Part shown: positions 35,851 through 42,865 of the stretch, piece by piece
Layout of the letters: the number at the start of each line of letters is the position of its first letter
Numbering within the stretch: the first letter of the stretch is position 1
NCBI RefSeq assembly: GCF_004214795.1
Contig: NZ_CP035928.1
Span: 1,426,001-1,490,000 of the forward strand
DNA length: 64,000 nucleotides
Source of the DNA: Malaciobacter pacificus
GTDB lineage: Bacteria; Campylobacterota; Campylobacteria; Campylobacterales; Arcobacteraceae
Reading direction: 5' to 3'
Notes under the pieces: generated by a model
What the model was told of the DNA's origin: nothing
Database searches by the model: none
The model's input: only the letters and a program-made list of their open reading frames with translations
Program-made: the position numbers and the translations under genes

Positions 35851-36345
35851 ATGGAAATATATGATAGTTATCAAAATATATCAAATATATATCAAGAATT
35901 AGCACAAAAGCAATCGCAACTTGCACAAATAGATAAAGATGAATTATCAAAGTCTACTTTTGAAAGAAATGATAGTGTATTACTTAGTGATGGAAATTAT
36001 GATGAAAATGACTATCAAAGAGTTTTAGATAGATTTCAAAATAGAGATCAAGAAGTTAAAACTCATGAGCAAGTTCATGCATCAAGTACAACTACCACAA
36101 GTGCTATGAACTATAATTATCAATTAGGTCCAGATGGTAAACTTTATGCTATGGGAGGAAGTGTTAGATTTGATACTTCAATACCACAGGATAAAGAAGC
36201 TGCTAGTACAAAACTAGAAGAGTTAAAAAAAGCAGCGAATGCACCAGGTAGTCTAAGTTCAGCAGATGCTCAAATAGCACAAACTGCAAATTTAAATAAA
36301 ATGCTAATAGATAGTTTAAGAGAAGGATTTAGTTATGACTATTGA
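35851..36345 (+). CDS. SprA-related putative metalloprotease
   Basis: The 164-residue product matches the SprA-related family (Pfam PF12118, named in databases as a putative metalloprotease, CJM1_0395 type). The conserved core is EVKTHEQVHAS, giving an HExxH zinc motif, followed by YQLGPDGKLYAMGGSVRFDTS. After it comes a region starting IPQDKEAASTKLEELKKAANAPGSLSSADAQIA. No signal peptide is visible. Activity and substrate are not established as far as I know. It overlaps the next gene by 11 bases. A TATAAT-like box lies about 30-40 bp upstream of its start. Confidence 0.8.
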   Translation: MEIYDSYQNISNIYQELAQKQSQLAQIDKDELSKSTFERNDSVLLSDGNYDENDYQRVLDRFQNRDQEVKTHEQVHASSTTTTSAMNYNYQLGPDGKLYAMGGSVRFDTSIPQDKEAASTKLEELKKAANAPGSLSSADAQIAQTANLNKMLIDSLREGFSYDY

Positions 36346-36574
36346 TAATAACCTAAATGCTATGGTTGCTGCACAAATGCAAGTTAACCAAAATGCACAA
36401 AATATTGCAAGTGTTGGGGCTGCTGTTGGAAGCAGTGAACTACAAGAAGTTTCACAAGAATTGATTGATTCTATCGTTGGTCAAATTCCTGAAGTAATTT
36501 CATATGAAGCAAATGCAAAAGGTATTCAAACTCAAAATGCAGTTTCAGATACATTTTTAAATTTAAAGGCTTAA
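36335..36574 (+). CDS. Small flagellar rod/hook-like protein (79 aa)
   Basis: The protein looks like the two ends of a flagellar axial protein joined together. Residues about 8-30 (NAMVAAQMQVNQNAQNIASVG) resemble the N-terminal rod motif (A-x-x-ANNIAN-x-x-T). Residues about 38-78 (EVSQELIDSIVGQIPEVISY, then EANAKGIQTQNAVSDTFLNL) closely follow the rod/hook C-terminal block (typically MTNLIIAQRAYQANAKAIQT then MLQTLLNLK). The D1 and later domains are absent. I know of no studied protein of this form. It overlaps the SprA gene by 11 bases and is followed by trxC after three bases, indicating one transcript. Family assignment is by eye only. Confidence 0.6.
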   Translation: MTIDNNLNAMVAAQMQVNQNAQNIASVGAAVGSSELQEVSQELIDSIVGQIPEVISYEANAKGIQTQNAVSDTFLNLKA

Positions 36575-36577
36575 TAA

Positions 36578-37009
36578 ATGTCAAAATTAAATATTGTTTG
36601 TCCCCATTGTAAAAAAGTAAATTCTATTCCAAAAAAAGATAGTTATTCTAAAGCAAATTGTGGTAGCTGTAAAAACTCCTTGTTAGATACAACGCCAATA
36701 GAATTAGATGAATCAAATTTTGACCATGTAATTGTAAACTCTGATATTCCTGTAATTGTAGATTTTTGGGCACCTTGGTGTGGACCGTGTAAAATGTTTG
36801 CTCCAATTTATAATGAAGTTTCTCAAAAATACCCATTAAAAGCACTTTTTACAAAAGTGAACACCGAAGCAGAGCAAAATTTAGGAGCTAAATTTGGAAT
36901 ACGTTCAATTCCTACACTAATAATTTATAAAAATGGAGTTGAAGTAAAAAGAGTTAGTGGAGCTTTAGATCCATTAAGATTATCAAATTTAATAAACGAA
37001 AATTTATAA
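36578..37009 (+). CDS. trxC: Thioredoxin 2 with N-terminal zinc ribbon
   Basis: TrxC-type thioredoxins reduce protein disulfides and respond to oxidative stress. The 143-residue protein has two CxxC pairs of the zinc ribbon near residues 8-11 (CPHC) and 28-31 (CGSC), then the thioredoxin fold with the active site WCGPC (about residue 67-71) and the cis-Pro in RSIPTL. The stop codon lies within the left arm of a large inverted repeat now interrupted by the insertion sequence. Confidence 0.93.
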   Translation: MSKLNIVCPHCKKVNSIPKKDSYSKANCGSCKNSLLDTTPIELDESNFDHVIVNSDIPVIVDFWAPWCGPCKMFAPIYNEVSQKYPLKALFTKVNTEAEQNLGAKFGIRSIPTLIIYKNGVEVKRVSGALDPLRLSNLINENL

Positions 37010-37015
37010 AAACTA
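37001..37015. terminator. Left arm of a bidirectional terminator split by the IS
   Basis: AATTTATAAAAACTA here is the exact reverse complement of the sequence at 38592-38606 (TAGTTTTTATAAATT). If the IS and one copy of its 7-bp duplication are removed, the two arms form a 15-bp perfect stem with a 5-nt loop (TTTAT) between trxC and the DUF523 gene, with T-tracts on both strands. The insertion therefore broke a shared terminator. Confidence 0.75.
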
Positions 37016-37016
37016 T

Positions 37017-37023
37017 TTATTAG
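37017..37023. repeat. Target-site duplication, left copy (TTATTAG)
   Basis: TTATTAG directly abuts the left inverted repeat of the IS and is repeated exactly at 38588-38594 beyond the right inverted repeat. A 7-bp duplication is seen in some IS4-family groups. Confidence 0.85.
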
Positions 37024-37037
37024 CTTAACTTTCGCAC
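37024..37037 (+). repeat. Left terminal inverted repeat of the IS
   Basis: CTTAACTTTCGCAC, an exact reverse complement of 38574-38587. Partial similarity continues for about six more bases inward. Confidence 0.9.
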
Positions 37038-38389
37038 CTAAAACCAAGCAATTTTCCAGTCACATCTCTTAATAGATCAATGATAGCTGTAAAATCCTCA
37101 TTTCTATTGACAACTTCTTCAATTTTTGCAATCTCATCTAAAATAGCTAAAAATGCTTGCATAGCTATTGCTAGAGTATGAAGTTCACATTCTAAATCTT
37201 TAAACAATCCACCAATTGTTTTAGGTTCATTGCTGATACGATTTATATAGCTAACAACATTGTATGTAAAAAAAGATAGTGTAATTCTGGCTATCAAAGC
37301 TTCATAGATTCGATTCTCTTCTTTTCCGAATCCAAAGTGTTCACGAAGTTCTTTATACCCTTGTTCTATATCCCATCGTCTTTTATAAATATCTATAATC
37401 TCTTCATCACTAAGTATAAGATTGGTTGATACGATTGGTATTAAATTCTCTTTTGTTTTTATAAAAACAATTTTTAATTTACCAGCTTTTTTATGTTCAA
37501 CTATGGTTGAAAAATACTCAAACTTTATCTTTTTGCCATATTGACCCATCTTGATAGATTTAAGCTTTTTAAATTTGTTATAGATGCCATCAAGGGTCTT
37601 TTTCTCTCCTGTAAAATTCCATATCCTGTCATTGTTTACCATTCTTGAAATGACTTGCAATCCAAGTTCATTCATAGTTTCTATAAATACAGGTTTAGAA
37701 TACCAGCTATCTACAAGCAGATAATCTGCATATATACCACTAGCTACTGCTCTTTTAATCATCTCTATAGCAATTTGTGATTTCCCTTTTAAGCTTTCCA
37801 ATCTTCGCTTATGTGCATTGGTTCGATGATCAATAATATTTGTAAACTCTTCTATCTTTACCCTTGCATAACTGTTCATAGCAATTGCAAAGTCCAACAT
37901 AAAATTTGAATAACCATCACTATAGTTTAGTGATACAACATTTACACCTCTGATTTTTCTCTTTGCTTTATTGCTCCAAAGGTTGTCACAACTTCCCTCT
38001 ATATTTTTACCAACTTTATCTTCAACAGTATCATCAAGTATAAGAACTCTTACTAGCTTTGAATCTTGCACTTTATGAAGTAGTGATAAGATCTTTAAAG
38101 AACTAAGAGATAATAGTTTTCTCCAATTATAAGAAGTATTGGAAAGTAATCGATAATATACATCTTTTTTGAAACTATCATTACTTTGATCCATAAAGGT
38201 TGATATTTTTTTATTCATAACCAGCATATATACAAAATGTAATACAACCATATGAACAGCAACTCCCTCTTTTTTAGAAAAATTGCTCTTGGTTAAAATA
38301 GTTTTCATATTTAACAAACGTAATGTTTCATAGATTGGATTTTTTAACTTATCGTTTATAATACCGATGATCTTGGATTCTATCTGCAT
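37025..38389 (-). CDS. DDE transposase, IS4 family-like
   Basis: The 454-residue enzyme would cut and paste the IS. Its DDE residues are visible: first Asp in VLILDDTVED (119/120), second Asp in LLVDSWYSKP (227), and Glu342 in YKRRWDIEQGYKELR. That last block is the IS4-type YREK signature (Y335, R338, E342, with Arg instead of Lys at the last position). The reading frame is intact. The stop codon lies inside the left inverted repeat. No other copy of this gene is in the window. Confidence 0.9.
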   Translation of the reverse strand: MQIESKIIGIINDKLKNPIYETLRLLNMKTILTKSNFSKKEGVAVHMVVLHFVYMLVMNKKISTFMDQSNDSFKKDVYYRLLSNTSYNWRKLLSLSSLKILSLLHKVQDSKLVRVLILDDTVEDKVGKNIEGSCDNLWSNKAKRKIRGVNVVSLNYSDGYSNFMLDFAIAMNSYARVKIEEFTNIIDHRTNAHKRRLESLKGKSQIAIEMIKRAVASGIYADYLLVDSWYSKPVFIETMNELGLQVISRMVNNDRIWNFTGEKKTLDGIYNKFKKLKSIKMGQYGKKIKFEYFSTIVEHKKAGKLKIVFIKTKENLIPIVSTNLILSDEEIIDIYKRRWDIEQGYKELREHFGFGKEENRIYEALIARITLSFFTYNVVSYINRISNEPKTIGGLFKDLECELHTLAIAMQAFLAILDEIAKIEEVVNRNEDFTAIIDLLRDVTGKLLGFRCES

Positions 38390-38573
38390 TCTTACCCTTT
38401 AATATAATAGATATTATAGCTAAAAGTGCCTATTTAAGGGCTTTATTGAGAGTTCAAAATAGAAAAATATCATAGAAAAACAACTAAATTATTTTTATGT
38501 CAACAAGGATAAGATTATTAACTAAAGGAGTAATGTTTTAGGGAGATTTAGCTACAATTTTAATCAATTTAAC
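38390..38573. other. Non-coding upstream part of the IS
   Basis: About 180 bp between the transposase start and the right inverted repeat. No ORF of note. It probably holds the transposase promoter and leader. No internal repeat or passenger gene is visible. Confidence 0.6.
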
Positions 38574-39078
38574 GTGCGAAAGTTAAGTTATTAGTTTTTA
38601 TAAATTTATTTAACTCTTTTAATTGATTTTCATTAAACACAGTAATTCCATTTTCATTTAAAAGTCTTGCAGTCATTCCTGAAGATTCAATTAGTTTTCC
38701 ACTAAAAGTTCCATCATAAGTTTGAATATTTCCACAAGAGGGTGAGTTTGATTTTAAAAGAGCAACTTTTATATTTTCTTCTTGGCAAATATCTAAAGCT
38801 TTTTTAGCACCTAATAAAAAGTTTATAGTTACATCTTCTCCATTTTCTTTTTGTATTTTAAATGGTTTTTCATGACTAGTTATTTCAGCTGGATCTCTAG
38901 GAACACTTAATCCTCCAGCAACTTCTGGACAAAAAGAGTATATTTCATTCTCACATAAAATATCCATAAATAACTCTTTTATACTAAAGCTAAATTTTGG
39001 GTCATATGCAACTGATGAGTTAGCCCCATCATACCTAACATCTTCACCTAATAAACAAGAAGAGACTAATATTTTCAT
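38569..39078 (-). CDS. DUF523 family protein with IS-altered C-terminus
   Basis: The 169-residue product belongs to the DUF523 family (function unknown; some members are fused to DUF1722). Marks are the N-terminal SSCLLGEDVRYDG, then FCPEVAGGLSVPRDPAEI and LLKSNSPSCGN with conserved cysteines. The last residues NLTFAR are encoded by the IS inverted repeat. Joining the sequence across the insertion gives KTNK followed by a TAG stop, so the native protein ended about five residues earlier. The change is at the very end and probably harmless. It follows ttcA by two bases. Confidence 0.85.
   Translation of the reverse strand: MKILVSSCLLGEDVRYDGANSSVAYDPKFSFSIKELFMDILCENEIYSFCPEVAGGLSVPRDPAEITSHEKPFKIQKENGEDVTINFLLGAKKALDICQEENIKVALLKSNSPSCGNIQTYDGTFSGKLIESSGMTARLLNENGITVFNENQLKELNKFIKTNNLTFAR
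38574..38587 (-). repeat. Right terminal inverted repeat of the IS
   Basis: GTGCGAAAGTTAAG, exact reverse complement of 37024-37037. It lies inside the last codons and stop region of the DUF523 gene. Confidence 0.9.
38588..38594. repeat. Target-site duplication, right copy (TTATTAG)
   Basis: Exact match to 37017-37023, directly abutting the right inverted repeat. Confidence 0.85.
38592..38606. terminator. Right arm of the bidirectional terminator split by the IS
   Basis: TAGTTTTTATAAATT is complementary to 37001-37015. It now lies about 1.6 kb away from its partner because of the insertion, and codes for the C-terminal residues of the DUF523 protein. Confidence 0.7.
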
Positions 39079-39080
39079 AT

Positions 39081-39845
39081 TTAATCTTCTATCCTATCTA
39101 AAAAATCTTTGTTAAAAAAAGTTGATGGTTGCATGTTTGAAAATGCCGATTTCATAGAAACAAATATTCTTGGGTTTTCTTCTTCTAGTTTTGCTAATAA
39201 CTCTTTTGTAGATTGTCTTGCATGGGGCATTTTAATATCAAATCTTAAACCTGGACAAGCTTCATCCCCAATCACTCTAATTTCGTTTGTATCAGCAAAT
39301 GCTCTTAACTGTCTTTCTCTACAAAAAATTAAAGGTCGAATTACTTCAAGACCATTTTCTGCTTTATAAATTGGAGGCATTGATCTCATTGTTCCATTAT
39401 AAAAGAAGTTCATAAAAAATGATTCCATAGCATCATCTAAGTGATGCCCAAGCGCAAGTTTATTGTAGCCTTGCTCTAAAGCAGCAGTATATAAATACCC
39501 TCTTCTCATTCTTGAGAAAAATGAACAAAATGAAGAGTTCTTTCTAATTTTTTCTCCTGCTAAGTCAAAAATTTGAGTGTCTACTATTTCATGTTCAATT
39601 CCATGCTCTTTACAGTGATTTGCTAAAAATTCTATTTGTTCACCCATTCCATACGTTACAGTTACGGCTTTAAATTCAAAGTTAAATGGAGCGACTCTTT
39701 TTAAATGATTTAAAGAGTGTAGTAGTGTTAATGAATCTTTTCCTCCTGAAAATCCAACTAATACTCTATCTCCTTCTTTTATAAGTGAGTAGTGTGCATT
39801 TGTCTTTCCAACAAGTTTTGATATTTTTTTACTAAGTTCAACCAA
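39081..39845 (-). CDS. ttcA: TtcA-like tRNA 2-thiocytidine synthetase, lacking one Fe-S cysteine
   Basis: TtcA thiolates cytidine 32 of some tRNAs using ATP and an iron-sulfur cluster. The 254-residue protein has the PP-loop VGFSGGKDS (residues 30-38), then FCSFFSRMRRGYLY, LALGHHLDDAMESFFMNFFYNG, RPLIFCRERQL and a late ACPGLRFDIKMPHARQSTKELL. In E. coli the segment reads CSLCSRLRRG. Here Cys107 is present but the second Cys of CxxC is Phe110 (codon TTC at 39516-39518). The C-terminal cysteine (EACPG) is kept. It could be a natural variant or a TtcA-family paralogue with another sulfur chemistry. Confidence 0.82.
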   Translation of the reverse strand: MVELSKKISKLVGKTNAHYSLIKEGDRVLVGFSGGKDSLTLLHSLNHLKRVAPFNFEFKAVTVTYGMGEQIEFLANHCKEHGIEHEIVDTQIFDLAGEKIRKNSSFCSFFSRMRRGYLYTAALEQGYNKLALGHHLDDAMESFFMNFFYNGTMRSMPPIYKAENGLEVIRPLIFCRERQLRAFADTNEIRVIGDEACPGLRFDIKMPHARQSTKELLAKLEEENPRIFVSMKSAFSNMQPSTFFNKDFLDRIED

Positions 39846-39908
39846 AATATTGTTCCTATTAATTTTTTGCGGATTATAACAAAAAAGTTCTCAAAACTAA
39901 ATTGATTA

Positions 39909-40328
39909 CTAATTTAATTTAAAACTAAAATGGTGAGATTCTATTTGAAAGTCTTGTGATAAGTAAAATTTATGAGCTGAATGTCTATCTACATTTGAAT
40001 CGATATGAATAGATTTACACTCTTGTTGTTTTGCAAATATTTTAATAAAATCTAATAGTGCTTTTGCAGCTGTTTCTGCTTCTTTATTTTTTGTTGTTAC
40101 AAAATCTTCAATTTGTATGTGTTTTCCTCTAGAAAGATTTTTAGAGATTGTAAAACCAACAACACAAATTATTTGATTATTATTTATTACGTATGCAACT
40201 TTGTATCCATTTTTTAATTGTTCAGATATTGTAGTTAAAAAATCATTTTCAGACATATCAGTTCGAATTTGATGTAAAAGATTATAACAATATTTTATCT
40301 CTTCTTCTGATGCTATTTTTATTTCCAA
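39909..40328 (-). CDS. GNAT family N-acetyltransferase
   Basis: A 139-residue single GNAT domain. The acetyl-CoA binding region shows IQIEDFVTTKNKEAETAAKALLDFI (usual Q/RxxGxG/A is degenerate), followed by CKSIHIDSNVDRHSAHKFYLSQDF, the typical strand 5 / helix 4 region. The substrate is unknown. It stands alone on the minus strand, upstream of ttcA by 63 bp. Confidence 0.8.
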   Translation of the reverse strand: MEIKIASEEEIKYCYNLLHQIRTDMSENDFLTTISEQLKNGYKVAYVINNNQIICVVGFTISKNLSRGKHIQIEDFVTTKNKEAETAAKALLDFIKIFAKQQECKSIHIDSNVDRHSAHKFYLSQDFQIESHHFSFKLN

Positions 40329-40472
40329 AAAATAATCCTTTTATTTTTAATAAATAATGATAACAAAATTTTCACATAATTAAACAAAAAAATTAGAAAT
40401 AATATAAATTTTACTAAAGTTTTAACTATTTAGTATATAATTTCAATAAAAAATAACAGGGATTTAAATTTT

Positions 40473-40670
40473 ATGACAGTTGAAGAACAAAAAGAGTTTA
40501 AAGAAAAAATAATTGAAACTATTATCCCTTTAGCTATAAATATGACTGAAGATCAGATTAAAAATATTATTAAAGTAGTTGAATCTGAAAATAAAGATAT
40601 TCCTAAGGGATTCGGTTCGATGCTTTTTGAACAAATAATGATACAAAAGTACAAAAATAATAAATTATAA
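40473..40670 (+). CDS. Small acidic/basic helical protein, unknown function (65 aa)
   Basis: Unrecognised. The protein reads as two or three amphipathic helices with no membrane segment or cysteines. CAGGGA about ten bases before the ATG is a reasonable ribosome binding site, and a TATAAT-like sequence (TAGTATATAAT) lies about 30 bp further upstream. This makes a real gene likely. It precedes moeA by 68 bp in the same direction but may have its own promoter. Confidence 0.6.
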   Translation: MTVEEQKEFKEKIIETIIPLAINMTEDQIKNIIKVVESENKDIPKGFGSMLFEQIMIQKYKNNKL

Positions 40671-40738
40671 TAACTAAATTTAACTATTCTTTTTTTAACT
40701 TTTGATAACATGTCATACTTTTAAACAGAAAGGTAGAT

Positions 40739-41959
40739 ATGAGAAATTTTATAAGTTACGAAAAATCTTTAGAATTAATAAATAATATAGAGTTATCAAA
40801 AAATACAACAGAAAAACTTTTTATAACAAATGCACTAGGAAGAGTAGTAGCAAAAGATGTTATTGCAGATCATAATAGCCCAGAAATTCCGACATCTGGA
40901 ATGGATGGATATGCAATAAAACATGATGATATAAAAAATGAATTTATAGAAATAATAGATAAAAATCCAGCAGGAACAGTAGTAGAATCAGAAGTATCAA
41001 ATGGCGTATGTATTAAAACATTTACAGGTTCTCTTATGCCTAAAGGTAGTGATACATTAGTTCCTATTGAAAATGTAGAAGTAATTGATAATAAAATCAA
41101 AATAATAAAAGAAGTACCAAAAGGTTTTGCTGTTAGAGCAATTGGTGAAAATTATGCAAAAGATGAAGTTTTAATAAAAGCTGGAACTGTAATTAGTTTT
41201 GCTGAAGTTGGAGTTTTAGCATCACTTAATATTTCTCAAATTGAAGTAATTATAAATCCAACAGTTGCAATTGCTAGTACTGGAAGTGAAGTTTTAGATT
41301 TAGGTGAAACTCAAACAAATGCTTCACAAATTAGAAGTTCGAATCACTTAACACTTGAAGCTTTATGCAAAAGCAATGGAGCAAATACAATTCAATTAGG
41401 TATTGTAAAAGATGATATTGATTCAATTACTGATATGTTTGAAACAGCACTTAGTAAAGCAGATATTGTAATTACAACTGGTGGAGTTAGTGTTGGAGAT
41501 TATGATTTTGTACAAGATGTTATTAAAGATAGATTAAAAGCTGATGTACTATTTCATGGGGTTACTATAAAACCTGGTATGCATTTATTAGCTGCTGTTA
41601 AAAATGGAAAAATCATAATTGCACTTCCAGGATTTGCATACTCTTCAACTGTATGTGCGATACTTTATGTTTTACCTCTTATTTACAAATTTAGAGGGAC
41701 AAATGAATCACTTCCAATAGTAAAAGCTACTATTGACCAAGATTTCCCAAAATTTATGAAGAAAACTATTTTTACAGCGTGTAATGTTGAGTATAAAAAT
41801 GGAAATTATCATATTAATTTTGAAGGAAAGAAAAAAGGAACAAGTGCTATTTTAACAAATATGCTTGAAAGCCCTGCTCTTTTAATTCAAAGTGAAGATA
41901 GTGAAAATATCAAAGCTGGAGATTTAGTAGATATCTTACTATTAAACAATATAAAATAG
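40739..41959 (+). CDS. moeA: Molybdopterin molybdenumtransferase MoeA
   Basis: MoeA inserts molybdate into adenylylated molybdopterin to form the molybdenum cofactor. The 406-residue protein has SGMDGYAI near residue 53, FTGSLMPKGSDTLVPIENV, ASTGSEVLDLGE, ITTGGVSVGDYDFV and GVTIKPGMH. The next block reads LPGFAYSS where most family members have LPGNPVS, a mild divergence. Many Campylobacterota have two MoeA genes. The DMT transporter gene starts at the base after the stop codon. Confidence 0.9.
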   Translation: MRNFISYEKSLELINNIELSKNTTEKLFITNALGRVVAKDVIADHNSPEIPTSGMDGYAIKHDDIKNEFIEIIDKNPAGTVVESEVSNGVCIKTFTGSLMPKGSDTLVPIENVEVIDNKIKIIKEVPKGFAVRAIGENYAKDEVLIKAGTVISFAEVGVLASLNISQIEVIINPTVAIASTGSEVLDLGETQTNASQIRSSNHLTLEALCKSNGANTIQLGIVKDDIDSITDMFETALSKADIVITTGGVSVGDYDFVQDVIKDRLKADVLFHGVTIKPGMHLLAAVKNGKIIIALPGFAYSSTVCAILYVLPLIYKFRGTNESLPIVKATIDQDFPKFMKKTIFTACNVEYKNGNYHINFEGKKKGTSAILTNMLESPALLIQSEDSENIKAGDLVDILLLNNIK

Positions 41960-42865
41960 ATGAATAAAAATCTATTTTATGTTTTAATGGTATTTTCCAT
42001 GGTGTTCTGGGGTGCTTCATGGGTAAATGTAAAAGTATTATCATCTTATATAAATGAATATGAATTAGTTTTTTTTAGAATGGGAATCTCACTTTTAAGT
42101 ATGATTCCTATTTTATATTTTATGAAACTATCATATAAAATTGATTTTAGAACACTATTTTTTATTATATTATCTTCTATCGTTTTAGTACTTTATTCTA
42201 TTTTCTTTTTTCTAGGAGTAGAACATGGAAATGCTGGCTTTGGAGGAGCACTTGTAACTACTTTAATTCCAATAAATACCTTTATAATTATTGCACTATT
42301 AAATAAAAAGACTATTAGTTTAAAACACTCATTTGCATTAATTCTTGGTGGATTTGGAGTTTTAACTATGCTTAATGTTTGGGCATTTAATCCAAGTGAG
42401 ATTTTTTCTAAAGATAATATCTATTTTATTATAGCATCACTACTTTGGCCAGTTTTAACAATACTTAGTTCAAAAGTAACAAAAGTAAATCCATTGGTAG
42501 TTACTTTTTATGTATATGTAATATCAACAATATTTATCTATATTTTTTATATAGATTCTTCTTTGGAAGCAAAAATTGCTAGTTTTGATTTATACTTTTA
42601 TTTAAATATGTTTGTAATTACTATTTTATCAACAACTTTTGCAACTTCAGTATATTTTGTAGGTATTCAAAAACTTGGAGCAAATGAAGTTAGTAGTTTT
42701 ATATTTTTAGTTCCTTCTAGTGCTTTGATTTTAAGTGCACTGTTTTTAGGAGAAGAGATAACTTTTAATGTGGTTTTAGGAACGATTTGTACAATAACTG
42801 CAATTTATATTTTAAATAACCTAAGTATTTTTAGGTTATTTAAGAAGAAGAACAAGAGTCTTTAG
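41960..42865 (+). CDS. EamA/DMT family transporter
   Basis: A 301-residue inner-membrane protein with ten hydrophobic segments arranged as two EamA repeats (about 8-135 and 150-290). It begins FSMVFWGASWVNVKVL, typical of the 10-TMS drug/metabolite exporter family; the substrate is unknown. Translation starts directly after the moeA stop (TAG-ATG). The C-terminal end overlaps the convergent permease gene by 26 bases, and a terminator hairpin lies in the overlap. Confidence 0.85.
   Translation: MNKNLFYVLMVFSMVFWGASWVNVKVLSSYINEYELVFFRMGISLLSMIPILYFMKLSYKIDFRTLFFIILSSIVLVLYSIFFFLGVEHGNAGFGGALVTTLIPINTFIIIALLNKKTISLKHSFALILGGFGVLTMLNVWAFNPSEIFSKDNIYFIIASLLWPVLTILSSKVTKVNPLVVTFYVYVISTIFIYIFYIDSSLEAKIASFDLYFYLNMFVITILSTTFATSVYFVGIQKLGANEVSSFIFLVPSSALILSALFLGEEITFNVVLGTICTITAIYILNNLSIFRLFKKKNKSL
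42814..42841. terminator. Bidirectional terminator inside overlapping convergent gene ends
   Basis: AAATAACCTAA pairs perfectly with TTAGGTTATTT over a 6-nt loop (GTATTT), an 11-bp stem. It lies in the last codons of the DMT gene and at the stop of the permease gene, so the coding sequence itself forms the terminator for both strands. Confidence 0.6.

Larger units (their letters stand above)
37024..38587 (-). mobile_element. Complete IS4-family-like insertion sequence (1564 bp)
   Basis: The element is bounded by perfect 14-bp terminal inverted repeats and flanked by identical 7-bp direct repeats (TTATTAG). It carries one intact transposase gene on the minus strand. The region 38390-38573 upstream of the transposase has no ORF and presumably holds its promoter. 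The perfect ends, intact gene and unmutated target duplication suggest recent insertion. Group assignment within IS4 is uncertain; a 7-bp duplication is closest, from memory, to the ISPepr1-type group. Confidence 0.9.
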
